A stretch of 64,000 bases of DNA, taken from positions 1,612,001-1,676,000 of the forward strand of contig NZ_CP091913.1 in assembly GCF_022063185.1 (NCBI RefSeq), read 5' to 3'. Origin of the DNA: Nostoc sp. UHCC 0870. Lineage in GTDB: Bacteria; Cyanobacteriota; Cyanobacteriia; Cyanobacteriales; Nostocaceae. Every line of letters starts with the position of its first letter. Position 1 is the stretch's first letter. This document shows, piece after piece, positions 1 to 8,380 of this stretch. A program made the translations under genes and the position numbers. The notes beneath the pieces are model-generated. The model worked only from the letters and a program-made list of their open reading frames with translations. It was not told where the DNA came from and did no database searches.

Positions 1-2334
1 AATACGTTCTGTAACTAATACATAGGGCACATCAAGGGCTTTTGCGGTATAACAAGCTAGAGCCGAGAAAAATTCTGTCCCTGTTACGGCTGCTGTACCT
101 TCAACCAATGTTTTTAAAGATTCTTCTGCACGTTTGCGTCCAGAGATGTCAGCCCCAGTACCGATGAGGCGATAGACTTGTCCGGTTTCATCGAGCAATG
201 GTTTAAGCGTTACCAGTACCCAATAGCTGCCATTTGTATGGGAGTTAGTGAAATTCTCTTCAAAGGAAACAAGCTTTCCTGACTCGACACAAGCATCGTA
301 TTGTTGACAGAGTAATGTCCCCGCAAATTCACCAAACAATTCTTTGGGGGTTTTACCCTTTGCTTCTGCTCCACTGATGCCACAAAAACGTTCGGCGACA
401 GGATTCCAGCCACCATAATGATATTTGCCTTGGCTATCAATTTCTACAGTAAAAATGGCTTGCTCAACGTCTTCGTAAATGACGCGTAAAAAACTCTCAT
501 TTTTTTCTAGAGCAATTACCGCACGCTCACGTTCCATTGCAATTCCAGCCAAATAGGCGGCAAGGGTGAGAGTTTCTAAATCGTAGGCTAGGGGGGTTTT
601 TACCTCACGGTAATATATGCCAAATATTCCCAGGACACAACCATCACTAGCGATAATAGGAGCAGACCAACAAGCCCGCAATCCAAAATCCAGGATGCAA
701 TCCTTAAAGTCTTTCCACAGGGGATCATTGGTGATGTCAGACGAAATTACCACTTGTTGACGATAAGCCGCAGTTCCACAAGAGCCGACTCCCTCGCCAA
801 TCATCAGATCATCGCAGATCATGAGGTATTCTTCTGGGATGGTCAGAGATGCACAGGGATGCAGGCGATTTTCTTGATCGACTAACAGAATAGAACACAA
901 TGCCCCATCTAATTGCTGTTCCAGAGACTTAATCAGGGCATTAAGAATATCTACTAAGGGTTCACCCTTCGCAATCTGCGATAAAATCCGGTTTTGCATT
1001 TCTAACCGACCTTCTATCAGCTTGCGTAAGCGCAGCTCGTTGTAGTAATCGCTAATATCTGTAACCGTACCTACATAGCCTGTGCAGTTTCCTGTACTAT
1101 CGATTTCAGGTATTGCTTGTGCCATTACCCAGATTACTTTGTTCCCTAGATTTTGGAAGCGGTGTTCTGTCAAGAAGGGCTGTTGTTTGGCAACTGCATC
1201 ACACCAATGACTCACAACGCGATCGCAATCTTCGGGATGTAATGCCTGTAACCACTTTAATCCTAGTGCCTCTGCCATCGGCAACCCGGACATTTCTTCC
1301 CATTTAGGATTAACATATTGATAATTTCCTTGCAAATCGCTGTGAAAGATACCTACTGGAGCATTTGTAGTCAGTGTGGCGTAGCGGTGTTCACTATCTC
1401 GTAGAGCTTCTTCTGCCTGTTTAGCGGCGGTAATATCTGTGACGATACCCTGATAGGCTTCCACTTTACCTTCAGCATCATAAATAATATGAGCGCGATC
1501 GCAAACGTAGTGAATTGACCCATCCGGCTTGATAATCCGATAAATAATCTCGTTATTTTTCAGTTCTCCATTGTCAGGATAGAAGCTAGAAATGACCTTT
1601 TCTAGATCATCAGGATGAATGCAATTGAACAAAGAATTTGGTGAATTACTGAAGAAATATTCACAAGGTCTACCAGAAATTTTAGCGATCGCTGGATTTA
1701 AGTACAATAATTGTCTATCAGGACTGAGAAGGTACATCCCATCAGCCATATTCTCCGCTAGGGAGCGATATTTTTTTTCTGAAGCTTCTATCTGAGCGAC
1801 AATACACGCTTGACAATCTTGCTCTTGTTTGGCTTGAAAGTGTTGCGAATTACTCAGCCCATTCAGTAGTGTTTCGTAGGTAAGTAACCCAACTACTTGG
1901 TTACAATCATCAACTATAGGTAGATGTCGCAGGCGATGCTGACTAAATAGTTTTAGCGGTACTGAGAAATTATTTAACTCAGATTCCTTGAGGGTAATTA
2001 CAGGATGACTCATGACTTCAGACATAATCATCTCAGCCATGTTAAGCCCTTCCGCATTACAGCGTACTATATCTTGCTGTGTCCAGATACCGACTAGTTG
2101 CTTATCTTGCATGACTAACACACAACTAGCTTGAGCCATTTTCCTCAGCCAAGAATTATTCAAATTATGGGATAATGAGCCGCCTTTCTCTGTGTTATTC
2201 ATCAACATCAATGCTTCAATAGCAGGCGTATTGGGAGTAACAACTAAAGGATGACGGATAATCGCATCTGTCAGCAAAACATCTGGGTTATTCACTTGAT
2301 TATGATTAGCGAAACCAAATATTTGAGTATCCAT
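1..2334 (-). CDS. Multisensor signalling protein, CBS-CBS-PAS-PAS-GAF-PAS-GAF (3' part outside the window)
   Basis: The frame is open from an ATG at 2334 to the window edge (778 codons seen), so the output domain is missing. The order read is: an N-terminal CBS pair (about residues 20-160, with DKQLVGIWTQQDIVR and HRLRHLPIVDDCNQVVG), two PAS/PAC units (SEKKYRSLAENMADGMYLL, then SEHRYATLTTNAPVGIFHS), a GAF domain (LDGALCSILLVDQENRLHPC), a third PAS with PAC tail, and the start of a second GAF. Such cyanobacterial proteins usually end in a histidine kinase or in GGDEF/EAL domains. Which applies here cannot be seen. It is probably a cytosolic sensor. The upstream region carries a MITE 250 bp from the start. 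Confidence 0.85.
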   Translation of the reverse strand, partial: MDTQIFGFANHNQVNNPDVLLTDAIIRHPLVVTPNTPAIEALMLMNNTEKGGSLSHNLNNSWLRKMAQASCVLVMQDKQLVGIWTQQDIVRCNAEGLNMAEMIMSEVMSHPVITLKESELNNFSVPLKLFSQHRLRHLPIVDDCNQVVGLLTYETLLNGLSNSQHFQAKQEQDCQACIVAQIEASEKKYRSLAENMADGMYLLSPDRQLLYLNPAIAKISGRPCEYFFSNSPNSLFNCIHPDDLEKVISSFYPDNGELKNNEIIYRIIKPDGSIHYVCDRAHIIYDAEGKVEAYQGIVTDITAAKQAEEALRDSEHRYATLTTNAPVGIFHSDLQGNYQYVNPKWEEMSGLPMAEALGLKWLQALHPEDCDRVVSHWCDAVAKQQPFLTEHRFQNLGNKVIWVMAQAIPEIDSTGNCTGYVGTVTDISDYYNELRLRKLIEGRLEMQNRILSQIAKGEPLVDILNALIKSLEQQLDGALCSILLVDQENRLHPCASLTIPEEYLMICDDLMIGEGVGSCGTAAYRQQVVISSDITNDPLWKDFKDCILDFGLRACWSAPIIASDGCVLGIFGIYYREVKTPLAYDLETLTLAAYLAGIAMERERAVIALEKNESFLRVIYEDVEQAIFTVEIDSQGKYHYGGWNPVAERFCGISGAEAKGKTPKELFGEFAGTLLCQQYDACVESGKLVSFEENFTNSHTNGSYWVLVTLKPLLDETGQVYRLIGTGADISGRKRAEESLKTLVEGTAAVTGTEFFSALACYTAKALDVPYVLVTERI

Positions 2335-2588
2335 TTATATAACTATATTTTTGTAAAAATCTTGTTCAGTAGATCGCCATTCACTGGCAAAAAATAAATC
2401 TTTTGAAAGTAGATATTTAATATTATACGTCTAAGTTTATACAAATAGATACTGACAGGACAAGATAAATAAGTTAAGAGTGAATAACATCTTATTGTGG
2501 GTGAAATCACAGTGAAGCGATCGCTAATAATTAATATAGAATACTCAGGCTTTAGCCATATTAATGCCGTGGGTAATGCAATGAATAT

Positions 2589-2738
2589 CTGACTTTTCAC
2601 GTTATGTGGAAAAGCTAATGTGAAACCTAACCCCCTAACCCCCTTCCCTACTAGGGAAGGGGGAATATGTAGAGACGTTGCATGCAACGTCTCTACAGTT
2701 ATTAGGAGAGGGGTTTTCCAGATACTGTGAAAAGTCAG
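2589..2738. mobile_element. 150-bp MITE with 12-bp terminal inverted repeats and a 9-bp target duplication
   Basis: The ends are perfect inverted repeats, CTGACTTTTCAC (2589-2600) and GTGAAAAGTCAG (2727-2738). They are flanked by an identical 9-bp direct repeat AATGAATAT (2580-2588 and 2739-2747), the expected footprint of transposition. The interior holds the GC-rich CCCTTCCCTACTAGGGAAGG palindrome and a separate 30-bp palindrome. It encodes nothing convincing. A second copy lies in opposite orientation at 13532-13679. It occupies most of the 510-bp gap between the sensor gene and the Bell-like gene. Confidence 0.8.
2668..2697. repeat. Perfect 30-bp palindrome nested in the MITE
   Basis: Both halves read TGTAGAGACGTTGCA, which meet at GCATGC. 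A degenerate relative (TGTAGAGACTTTGCATAC...) is at 32463-32490, so this is a dispersed hairpin repeat. It is absent from the second MITE copy at 13532-13679 and therefore seems to have inserted into this one. Confidence 0.75.
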
Positions 2739-2844
2739 AATGAATATAAGCAATAATTCTCAAAATTCAGAGGCTACTGTGCCGTAAATGAGGAATACGC
2801 TAACATGAGCTTGTATAAATAACCGTAGTTAACCCCGTAAATTA

Positions 2845-3252
2845 ATGGATATCGCCTTAATCGTTAAATTTCTTGCTCCCTGTCTGCCATTTCTGCTGAC
2901 TACGGGTGCGAAAGTTGCAGAAGGAGCATCTCAGAAAGTCGGTGAGGATGTTTGGAATAAAGCCAAGGCGATTTGGGGGAAGTTACAACCCAAAGTAGAG
3001 GCGAAGGAAGAAGCCAAAAACGCAGCCGCAGCAGCAATGCAAAATCCAGGGGATGAAGATTACCAAGCAGCTTTACGAGCGCAATTAAAAGATATTTTAA
3101 AGTCTGAGACAGCACTGGCGGAAGAGATAGCCAAGATTTTGCAAGCATCGGCTGATAAACCCGGTGACAATATTCAGATGAGTGCTAATGCTTACGACCA
3201 AAGTACGGTGAAGCAAGTCGGGAAGATTGAGGCTAATGAGGTGAGCTTTTAA
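2845..3252 (+). CDS. Bell-like membrane-active effector with C-terminal amyloid-type (QVG) motif
   Basis: 135 aa. A hydrophobic N-terminal segment (IALIVKFLAPCLPFLL, residues 3-18) is followed by a helical region. Its VGEDVWNKAKAIWGKLQPKV and DYQAALRAQLKDIL stretches resemble, from memory, the Bell domain, a bacterial counterpart of HeLo/MLKL-type pore-forming domains. The last 25 residues contain STVKQVGKIEANEVSF. The N terminus of the next gene has SKLTQIGRVDAENFHL, the same spaced pattern around a RHIM-like Q-V/I-G core. In known NLR-amyloid pairs the receptor templates the effector motif through such sequences. Assignment as an execution protein is inference from this pairing and the domain pattern. 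The gene is separated from the receptor gene by a 21-bp tandem repeat tract. Confidence 0.7.
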   Translation: MDIALIVKFLAPCLPFLLTTGAKVAEGASQKVGEDVWNKAKAIWGKLQPKVEAKEEAKNAAAAAMQNPGDEDYQAALRAQLKDILKSETALAEEIAKILQASADKPGDNIQMSANAYDQSTVKQVGKIEANEVSF

Positions 3253-3270
3253 CTTCCCGACTTGTAGCAA

Positions 3271-3362
3271 GTGGCGTTAGAGGTTTTGATTCTTGCTCCC
3301 CTTCCCTTGTAGGGAAGGGGTTGGGGGTTAGGTTTAAAAAAAAGTTGCACACAGCGTAACGT
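3271..3362. repeat. Partial copy of the TTGCACA-ended GC-rich repeat
   Basis: From the TTTTGATTCTTGC block to AAAGTTGCACACAGCGTAAC this matches, in reverse complement and with small changes, the left half of the element at 51522-51660. It includes the CCCTTCCCTTGTAGGGAAGG hairpin. It abuts the Bell-like gene and could also act as a terminator-like hairpin. Confidence 0.6.
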
Positions 3363-3371
3363 TCTCATTTT

Positions 3372-3596
3372 GAACAGAAACATTCTCATTCTGAATAAGA
3401 AATTTTTCATTCCAAACAAGAACGTTCTCATTTTTAACAGGAACATTCTCATTCTGAGCAAAAAATTTCTCGCTCTAAACATCAACATCCGAGTTCTGAA
3501 CACCAACATCCGAGTTCCGAACATCAACATCCGAGTTCCGAACATCAACATCCGAGTTCCAAACACCAACATCCGAGTTCCGAACACCAACATCCA
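3372..3596. repeat. 21-bp tandem repeat tract, about 11 units
   Basis: The late units are nearly identical (AACATCAACATCCGAGTTCC plus one base). The early ones have drifted (AACAGGAACATTCTCATTCT plus one base) but keep the 21-bp period. Because 21 is a multiple of three, both strands stay open and give 7-residue repeats (NINIRVP on +). The biased composition and lack of an RBS argue against a gene. Each late unit contains the inverted motif GTTCCGAAC. The tract ends about 30 bp before the STAND start codon. Confidence 0.85.
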
Positions 3597-3624
3597 GCAA
3601 AATTTGTCTATCTGCTGACTAACT

Positions 3625-6390
3625 ATGGCGGAAGAACCAAACCCTAACCACCAAGAAATCATTAAATTAGAGGGAACTGCTCAAGATGAGAGTAAGTTAA
3701 CTCAAATTGGTCGTGTTGATGCGGAAAACTTCCATCTGAACGCTCAACAAGTTCAATTTCTTGTTCAACTAGAACGCAGTACCAAAGTAGAATCGCCTGG
3801 GGTTCTCAAAGCTGGGAATCCTGGTAAAAGTTTGGCTTATTGGCAAGGACGAAAAACAGAATACGCTCAAATACAGCAATGGTTAACTGATAACAATACC
3901 TTTTTAATTGGCATAGAAGGCATCGGTGGTACAGGTAAATCAACGCTGGCAACGAAGATTTATGATGAAATTGCGGATTTCCCCAAGCGATTTTGGGCTG
4001 ATGTCAGTAATGGGGCAAGTTTTAGCGATTTAGCCAGAGAAGTATTAACAAAATTCGGCTTTCAAGTCCCAGAACAAGAAGCGCAGTTAGTGGAAGCGTT
4101 AGTTAATTGTTTGCGTTCTGGGCAATTTTTACTGATTATTGACAACCTGGAAAGTTTATTACAACCTGATAGACAGTGGGGAAGTTTATTTTACGGCGAC
4201 TTTTTTAAAGCATGGATGGAATTTGGCGGTAATAGTAAGGTGTTATTCACCACCAGAGAAAGACCAGAGTTACCACAAATACTTAATTGGCTACCCCTGA
4301 AAGGTTTACAAGTAGATGAAGGGGTAGCACTGTTAACCGCACTAGGCATTCGTGGAGATTTAGCCGAGTTTGTCGAGTTAGTGGATGGGCATCCCCTACT
4401 GTTGAAATTGGTAGCAGGTTTATTACTAGATAGATATTCTCAAGATCCAGATTTAAGCAGATTAGCAGATTTAGGCTTAGGGAATTTGCGGCAGTTGTTG
4501 ACAGATCCCAAAGTAATTGGTCAGCATCGTCTAGAAAATGTGGGTATAGTTTTAGTGTTAGATGCCAGTTTTGCAAAATTGAGTGAGTTACAAAAGGCGT
4601 TATTGCAGAATATTAGTGTTTATCGTGGTGCGGTTGACAGTGCAGCAGCTGTGGCAGTGTTGCCGGGAAATTCAGAACCAGAGATTGAGGGAGAATTAAG
4701 GAATATTGTTAAGCGTTCTTTGTTGGTAGAACAACTCAATGGTAAGCGACGATTTGAGTTTCAGCCTGTGGTTTTGGAGTATGTGCGGTATAAAGCTGGT
4801 GATCAGAGTGAGGCGCATCAACGAGCTATTGATTACTATAGTTCAAATCTTAAACAAGAACCCTGGCAGACTAAAGACGATATAAGGGAATATCTACAAA
4901 TTTTTTATCACTGGTTTCAATTAGAAAATTATGACTCCGCGTTTGGAATATTAATAGCCTGCAATGATTTTTTGAGCTTGCGGGGTTGTTATACAGATAT
5001 AGTTTACTTATGCAGACAGCTGATAGAAGGTTGGGAAAAAACTGCGGAGAGAGAAAATAGGAATTATCTATTTAGTCTAAATTTTCTGGGCAATGCTTAC
5101 CAATTTTTGGGGGTATACAAGCAGGCGATTAAGTATCTCCAACACTCTTTGGAGATAGCTAGGAACATAGGTGATAGCTATGTGGAAGCAGTTAGCTTAG
5201 GCTTTTTGGGTGTTACTTATAACTTTCTGGGACAATACCAGCAGGCGATTGAGTTTTATTGGCAGTCTATAAAGATAGCGAGGGAAATAGGTGATCGTAA
5301 TGTGCAAGGTACTTCTTTAAATAATTTGGCAGTTGTTTACGAATTCCTGGGGCAGTACCAGCAGGCGATTGATATTCACCAACAATCTATAAAGATAGCG
5401 AGAGAATTAAGTGATCGCAATGGGGAAGGTAATTTTTTAAACAATTTGGGACGTGTTTACAACTGCCTGGGGGAGTACCAACGGGCAATTGAATATCATC
5501 AGCAGTCTTTGGATATACAAAGGGAAATAGGGAATCGAAATGGAGAAACCAATTCATTAGGTGGGTTGGGTAGTGCTTACAACTATCTAGGGCAGTACCA
5601 GCAGGCAATTGAATGTCATCAACAGTCTTTAGATATACAAAGGGAAATAGGAAATCGAAATGGAGAAGCCAATTCATTAGATAGTTTGGGTAATGCTTAC
5701 AACAGTCTTGGGCAATACCAACAGGCGGTCGGATTTTACCAGCAATCTTTGGATATAGCAAGGGAGATTGGTTATCGCTATGGAGAAGGCAATTCCTTGC
5801 GTAATTTGGGTAATGCTTACCGCGCTCTAGGAGAATACCAGAGGGCGATTGAGTTCTACCAGCAATCTTTGGAGATACAAAGGGAGATACATGATCGCAA
5901 TGGGGAAGGTATCTCTTTAGGCTATTTGGGCATTGCTTACAACTGTCTGGAGCAGTATCAGCAGGCAGTTGAGTTCCATCAGCAGTCTTTGGAAATCGCC
6001 AGAGAAATACGTGATCGAAAGGGGGAAGGTGTATGCTTAGGCGGTTTAGCTCTGGCTTATAACTGTCTGGAGTATTACCAATTGGCAATTGAGTTCTGTC
6101 AGCAGTGGTTAGATATAGCTAGAGAAATAAGCGATCGCAATGGCGAAGCAAATGCTTGGTATAGTCTAGGTCAAGTATTAAAAAACATCAACCGAGAATC
6201 AGACGCGCTTGGTGCTTATCGCAATGCTCGTGAACTGTATCAAAAAATGGGACATGATGCCAATGTGCAAGATTGCAATGATAGAATTGAGCGTCTATCT
6301 CAACCACAAACGCCTGTAGTTCTTCGCCGTGGGTTTTGGGCGTGGTTGCGTCGGTTGTGGCGTTGGGTTCGCTCTTGGTTTTGGCTGTGA
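3625..6390 (+). CDS. NLR-like STAND ATPase: amyloid motif, NB-ARC, about 10 TPRs, W/R-rich tail
   Basis: 921 aa. Residues 17-42 carry the QIG motif that mirrors the upstream Bell-like protein. The NB-ARC ATPase follows: Walker A GIEGIGGTGKST (96-107), Walker B FLLIIDN (168-174), sensor FTTRERP, and a GxP motif (GHPLLL). From about residue 480 there are roughly ten TPRs of 40 aa with consensus ALG-YQQAIEFHQQSLxIAREIGDRNGEG. Their DNA is also repetitive at 120-bp spacing. The C terminus is a tryptophan/arginine-rich tail (RRGFWAWLRRLWRWVRSW), possibly membrane-binding. STAND proteins oligomerise after sensing a trigger through the repeats. The trigger is unknown. Confidence 0.88.
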   Translation: MAEEPNPNHQEIIKLEGTAQDESKLTQIGRVDAENFHLNAQQVQFLVQLERSTKVESPGVLKAGNPGKSLAYWQGRKTEYAQIQQWLTDNNTFLIGIEGIGGTGKSTLATKIYDEIADFPKRFWADVSNGASFSDLAREVLTKFGFQVPEQEAQLVEALVNCLRSGQFLLIIDNLESLLQPDRQWGSLFYGDFFKAWMEFGGNSKVLFTTRERPELPQILNWLPLKGLQVDEGVALLTALGIRGDLAEFVELVDGHPLLLKLVAGLLLDRYSQDPDLSRLADLGLGNLRQLLTDPKVIGQHRLENVGIVLVLDASFAKLSELQKALLQNISVYRGAVDSAAAVAVLPGNSEPEIEGELRNIVKRSLLVEQLNGKRRFEFQPVVLEYVRYKAGDQSEAHQRAIDYYSSNLKQEPWQTKDDIREYLQIFYHWFQLENYDSAFGILIACNDFLSLRGCYTDIVYLCRQLIEGWEKTAERENRNYLFSLNFLGNAYQFLGVYKQAIKYLQHSLEIARNIGDSYVEAVSLGFLGVTYNFLGQYQQAIEFYWQSIKIAREIGDRNVQGTSLNNLAVVYEFLGQYQQAIDIHQQSIKIARELSDRNGEGNFLNNLGRVYNCLGEYQRAIEYHQQSLDIQREIGNRNGETNSLGGLGSAYNYLGQYQQAIECHQQSLDIQREIGNRNGEANSLDSLGNAYNSLGQYQQAVGFYQQSLDIAREIGYRYGEGNSLRNLGNAYRALGEYQRAIEFYQQSLEIQREIHDRNGEGISLGYLGIAYNCLEQYQQAVEFHQQSLEIAREIRDRKGEGVCLGGLALAYNCLEYYQLAIEFCQQWLDIAREISDRNGEANAWYSLGQVLKNINRESDALGAYRNARELYQKMGHDANVQDCNDRIERLSQPQTPVVLRRGFWAWLRRLWRWVRSWFWL

Positions 6391-6457
6391 TTTTATCTCA
6401 CGCAGCGAATGGAGTGCGATATTGTAGATATAAAGACAAAAAAGAAGAGATAAAAGG

Positions 6458-6703
6458 ATGCTAGAAAAATTAACAGTAACTTATGATGGTTCAGCTTTTT
6501 ATCCCGAAGAAAGCATTAATTTAGAACCCAATACTCGTTATATCATCCAGATTATTGCTCAACAAAAACCAACAGACACAACTAATAAAAATGCTTGGGA
6601 TATGCTTGAAGAAATGGCAGGAACGTATGAAGCACCAGAAGATTGGTCAAGTGAACATGATCACTACTTATATGGTACACCCAAACGAAATCTTCATCCA
6701 TGA
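6458..6703 (+). CDS. Antitoxin of a PIN-type toxin-antitoxin pair
   Basis: 81 aa, beginning MLEKLTVTYDGSAFYPEESI, a short beta-rich N terminus reminiscent of DUF104/AF2212-type antitoxins. The C-terminal part is acidic (DMLEEMAGTYEAPEDW), as in VapB tails that fill the toxin active site. The stop codon overlaps the start of the PIN gene (ATGA at 6700-6703). The family assignment is tentative; the role follows from position, size and coupling. Confidence 0.7.
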   Translation: MLEKLTVTYDGSAFYPEESINLEPNTRYIIQIIAQQKPTDTTNKNAWDMLEEMAGTYEAPEDWSSEHDHYLYGTPKRNLHP

Positions 6704-7110
6704 ACAAAGATAGACTTTTTCTAGACACGATTTTTATTCAAGCAATTCTTAATCCCCGTGACCAATATCATACCCCTGCAATGCAACTTTTACCTCGTGT
6801 AAAAAATGCACAGGAAGTCTGGACAACAGAAGCTATTTTTATGGAAGTTGGTAATGCGCTTAGTGCATATAATCATCACAAAGTTGCTGCTTTTATTAAA
6901 CAATGTTACTTAACTGATAATATGTCAATTATTAATATTACCCCTCAAGTATTTCAACAGGGGTTAAATTTATATGAATCTAGACAGGATAAAACATGGG
7001 GATTAGTAGATTGTATTTCATTTATCGTCATGGAACAGGAAAATTTAATTGATGCTGTCACATCAGATATTCATTTTATTCAAGCAGGGTTTAACGCATT
7101 ATTACGATAA
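6700..7110 (+). CDS. PIN-domain toxin (VapC-like RNase)
   Basis: 136 aa. The PIN acidic residues are visible: FLDT near the start (D8), TEAIFMEVGNAL (E near 50), GLVDCISFIVM (D near 103) and AVTSDIHF (D near 119). PIN toxins are Mg-dependent RNases, usually cutting tRNA or rRNA, and are silenced by the cognate antitoxin encoded just upstream. The 4-bp overlap indicates translational coupling. The pair lies between the end of the STAND gene and a duplicated copy of that gene's 3' end. Confidence 0.85.
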   Translation: MNKDRLFLDTIFIQAILNPRDQYHTPAMQLLPRVKNAQEVWTTEAIFMEVGNALSAYNHHKVAAFIKQCYLTDNMSIINITPQVFQQGLNLYESRQDKTWGLVDCISFIVMEQENLIDAVTSDIHFIQAGFNALLR

Positions 7111-7132
7111 AATAAAATCTTAACTTGTTTCG

Positions 7133-7217
7133 CAACCACAAACGCCTGTAGTTACTCGCCGTGGGTTTTGGGCGTGGTTGCGTCGGTTGTGGCGTTGGAT
7201 TCGCTCTTGATTTCGGC
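7133..7217 (+). repeat. Duplicated 3' end of the STAND gene (relic)
   Basis: These 85 bp match 6301-6385 with 5 mismatches, starting at CAACCACAAACGCCTGTAG. In the same frame they encode QPQTPVVTRRGFWAWLRRLW and continue to an early stop. The PIN toxin-antitoxin pair therefore sits between direct repeats of a coding fragment. Either an ancestral second STAND copy was deleted, or the pair arrived by recombination that duplicated the target. Confidence 0.85.
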
Positions 7218-7281
7218 GGTAAACACAATCCATTCACTTATAATTAGTATAAGCTGTTAATTTAAAACTTCTTAATTACCC

Positions 7282-7506
7282 ATGCAGAAACTAGAAATAG
7301 AACTCGATCAAGAAACATTTGCAAAAATTAACCAATTGTCACAAACCTATAATTGCGAAATTTCTGACATAATCAAAGCAATGATTGAGCAATTAACACA
7401 ACCAGAAATTCTTAATGATACATTTATCGGTAAATGGGCTGATGAAGCCGAATTAGTTGATAAAATGGTTGCAGATATTTTAAGAGATAGGAATTGTAGA
7501 GACTAA
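7282..7506 (+). CDS. Antitoxin, ribbon-helix-helix-like, of a second PIN pair
   Basis: 74 aa. The N-terminal pattern (KLEIELDQETFAKINQLSQ, then YNCEISDIIKAMIEQL) has a strand followed by two helices, as in ribbon-helix-helix antitoxins. The acidic tail (KWADEAELVDKMVADILRD) would contact the toxin. It lies 8 bp upstream of a VapC-type gene. It probably autoregulates the pair, by analogy with VapB. Confidence 0.7.
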   Translation: MQKLEIELDQETFAKINQLSQTYNCEISDIIKAMIEQLTQPEILNDTFIGKWADEAELVDKMVADILRDRNCRD

Positions 7507-7514
7507 AATTAGGT

Positions 7515-7934
7515 GTGAGAAAATCTTTAATTGATACGGATATTTTATCAGAAATTCGCAAATTAAAAAATCCTAAAATAAATGCTAAAGCCATTGGTTA
7601 CATAGGTATATGGCAACAGTACACAATTTCTGTAATTACTGTTTCAGAAATTATCAAGGGATGGAGGAGAATAAATCGCAATGACCGCATTCAAGAATTT
7701 TTAACAGATTTGTCTCAACTAGAAATATTGCCTTTGGACCAAAACTGTGCAGAACTTTCAGGTTTGATTCAAGCGGATTTAGAAACATCAGGAAAACCAA
7801 TCGGATTAGCAGATGTCTTAATAGCTGCTACAGCGATCGCAAATAACTTAGTTTTAGTAACAGGTAATACTAGACATTATCAGAACATTCAAGCATTAGG
7901 ATATCCTTTATTAATCGATAATTGGCGAGGATGA
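7515..7934 (+). CDS. vapC: VapC-type PIN-domain RNase toxin
   Basis: 139 aa, GTG start. The classic VapC start SLIDTDILSEI carries the first acidic residues. ITVSEIIKG supplies the conserved Glu, IGLADVLIAATAIANN the central Asp, and LVTGNTRHYQNI the distal site and end of the fold. Such enzymes cleave tRNA or rRNA when the antitoxin is lost. All four acidic positions appear present, so the toxin is likely active. Confidence 0.88.
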   Translation: MRKSLIDTDILSEIRKLKNPKINAKAIGYIGIWQQYTISVITVSEIIKGWRRINRNDRIQEFLTDLSQLEILPLDQNCAELSGLIQADLETSGKPIGLADVLIAATAIANNLVLVTGNTRHYQNIQALGYPLLIDNWRG

Positions 7935-7948
7935 GTTTTTTTTGATTG

Positions 7949-8329
7949 ATGGTCATAATTAATCAGATTCAAGATTTACATAAACAAGCAATGGATTTCG
8001 CTGAAATGGCACAAATTGCTAAACTAAAAGGCGACTCTGTTTCAGCTTTAAAACTCTCCAAACAAGCATTTGAAAAAGAACGTTTAGCAGCAGAATTAAT
8101 CGTCAATAATCTGGTAGCAGAACCTACACGTTCAGTATTACATCGTAGTGCCGCAACCTTAGCGATTGACTGTGGAGAAATTGCAGCAGCAGAACGTTTA
8201 ATTGCCATAGTTTTATCAGGAAATCCGCCTCAAGAGATTGCCGAAGAACTCAAAGATTTATTTGTGCAGATTAATATTGATAAATATTTTGCACGTCGTG
8301 GTATTGAATTTGATTCAGCTAAACTATAA
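7949..8329 (+). CDS. Conserved cyanobacterial protein of unknown function, alpha-helical
   Basis: 126 aa from the ATG at 7949; a TTG three bases upstream is also possible. It is rich in Ala and Glu with TPR-like helices (IQDLHKQAMDFAEMAQIAKL, ERLAAELIVNNLV, LHRSAATLAIDCGEIAAAER). No enzyme motif is visible. From memory, similar proteins are frequent in cyanobacteria next to small accessory genes. It starts only 14 bp after vapC and may be co-transcribed. Function is not known. Confidence 0.65.
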   Translation: MVIINQIQDLHKQAMDFAEMAQIAKLKGDSVSALKLSKQAFEKERLAAELIVNNLVAEPTRSVLHRSAATLAIDCGEIAAAERLIAIVLSGNPPQEIAEELKDLFVQINIDKYFARRGIEFDSAKL

Positions 8330-8380
8330 TTATGGATGATATGAAATACAATAATGTAAAACTATATAAGAAAGAAATAC

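Noticed and set aside
3370..3618. Open frames on both strands over the 21-bp repeats
   Set aside because: The frames exist because the unit length is a multiple of three. There is no RBS, and composition is that of a simple repeat.
5387..6088. Long antisense frame over the TPR region
   Set aside because: It is a mirror of the 120-bp coding repeats, with no independent motif.
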